Below, one piece after another: positions 5,004 to 5,276 of a stretch of DNA of 5,276 bases. Positions within the stretch are counted from its first letter, which is position 1. Every line of letters begins with the position of its first letter. This stretch comes from Holosporales bacterium (GTDB lineage Bacteria; Pseudomonadota; Alphaproteobacteria; RUG11792). The notes below the pieces were generated by a model. It searched no databases. It had not been told where the DNA came from and was given only the letters and a program-made list of their open reading frames with translations. A program made the position numbers and the translations under genes. Location: assembly GCA_031266385.1 (NCBI GenBank), contig JAISBC010000016.1, positions 1 through 5,276 on the forward strand, read 5' to 3'.

Positions 5004-5276
5004 ATGAAAATATTTAACAAATTTGCTAACAAGAACGTTGGAAAACCAGGCCACACAAGGCTCTGGGGGGGGGGGGCTTGTCTCCCTGCTGATTGGGTTT
5101 ACTGTGGGATCCGCTGTCAATGCTGACACTTATTATTCTTGTCCTAAACTAATCATCGATCCCCTTTTAATTTATGGGTCTGAAGCCGTAAACCTGGGTC
5201 GGGAATCCGCTAGACGGGGGGATCCATGCCCTATACATTTTGCAATTGATTCTCTTACACATTTGTTTATTTGGCC
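5004..5276 (+). CDS. Putative exported protein, frame interrupted at a G12 tract, 3' partial
   Basis: As written, the frame from ATG 5004 runs 40 codons and stops at TGA 5124-5126. If the G12 run were eleven Gs, the frame would instead continue open for 66 more codons to the window edge, giving at least 90 residues. The restored N-terminus is a textbook Sec signal peptide. Its basic n-region is MKIFNKFANKNVGKPGHTR (1-19). Its hydrophobic core is LWGGGLVSLLIGFTVGSAV (20-38), and the likely cleavage follows VNA at residue 40, before DTYYSCP. The poly-G encodes the glycines inside the hydrophobic core. The frame a further base off stops almost at once, so only one register is open. The mature part has two cysteines (C46 and one in GDPCPIHF) and matches no family I recognise. 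Phase variation, slippage, a sequencing error in the homopolymer, or a young pseudogene would all explain the break. Confidence 0.6.
5065..5076 (+). repeat. Homopolymeric G12 tract within a coding region
   Basis: Twelve consecutive Gs form the longest homopolymer in the window. The tract lies in codons 21-25 of the exported-protein gene. It is bracketed by a five-base inverted repeat, ACAAG (5055-5059) and CTTGT (5077-5081). Tracts of this length are known slippage hot spots in phase-variable surface genes of other bacteria. The present length puts the gene out of frame; 11, 8 or 14 Gs would restore it. Confidence 0.85.

Noticed and set aside
4935..5129. Minus-strand open frame of 64 codons across the poly-G tract
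   Set aside because: It lies antisense to the exported-protein gene, begins with GTG without a ribosome binding site, and its tail is AT-rich, low-complexity sequence from the promoter region.
1..5276. CRISPR array, insertion sequence or prophage element
   Set aside because: No spaced repeats, transposase, terminal inverted repeats or integrase were seen on either strand. The gene content is ordinary chromosomal housekeeping apart from the poly-G gene.

Overview
The window reads as part of a chromosome from an alphaproteobacterium, most likely a Rickettsiales-type intracellular bacterium. The signs are a fused IspD-IspF enzyme (a layout common in alphaproteobacteria), a 41-residue cysteine-poor bL36 of the alphaproteobacterial kind, and long gaps between genes. 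Retention of the MEP isoprenoid pathway would fit Anaplasmataceae- or Midichloriaceae-like lineages better than Rickettsia itself. The placement is an inference from gene content; no rRNA or other marker is present.

Left part (1-1556, minus strand): a near-consensus sigma70 promoter (1528-1556) drives rpmJ (ribosomal protein bL36, 1340-1465, only 41 codons) and then ispDF (203-1333). The two genes are in the same reading frame, six bases apart, and ispDF starts with TTG. A perfect 14-bp palindrome covers the junction. Positions 1-202 hold no gene I can support.

Middle part (1557-3884, plus strand): after a spacer with no gene come tRNA-Arg(CCU) (1814-1890), a heat-shock-like (sigma32/RpoH) promoter candidate (1917-1944), grpE (1975-2514) and cysS (2511-3884). 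grpE and cysS overlap by ATGA and look translationally coupled. GrpE is the DnaK nucleotide-exchange factor; CysS charges tRNA-Cys.

Right part (3885-5276): a convergent spacer carries a purine-rich, G-tract-rich stretch. It is followed by an OmpR/PetR-type response regulator on the minus strand (4122-4859, TTG start with a strong Shine-Dalgarno) and no adjacent histidine kinase. Divergent from it, at 5004, begins a gene with a strong ribosome binding site. Its reading frame is broken by a run of twelve Gs (5065-5076). With one G fewer, the frame encodes a clear Sec signal peptide and stays open to the window edge. This is a candidate phase-variable (or slippage-dependent) exported protein and the most interesting item in the window.
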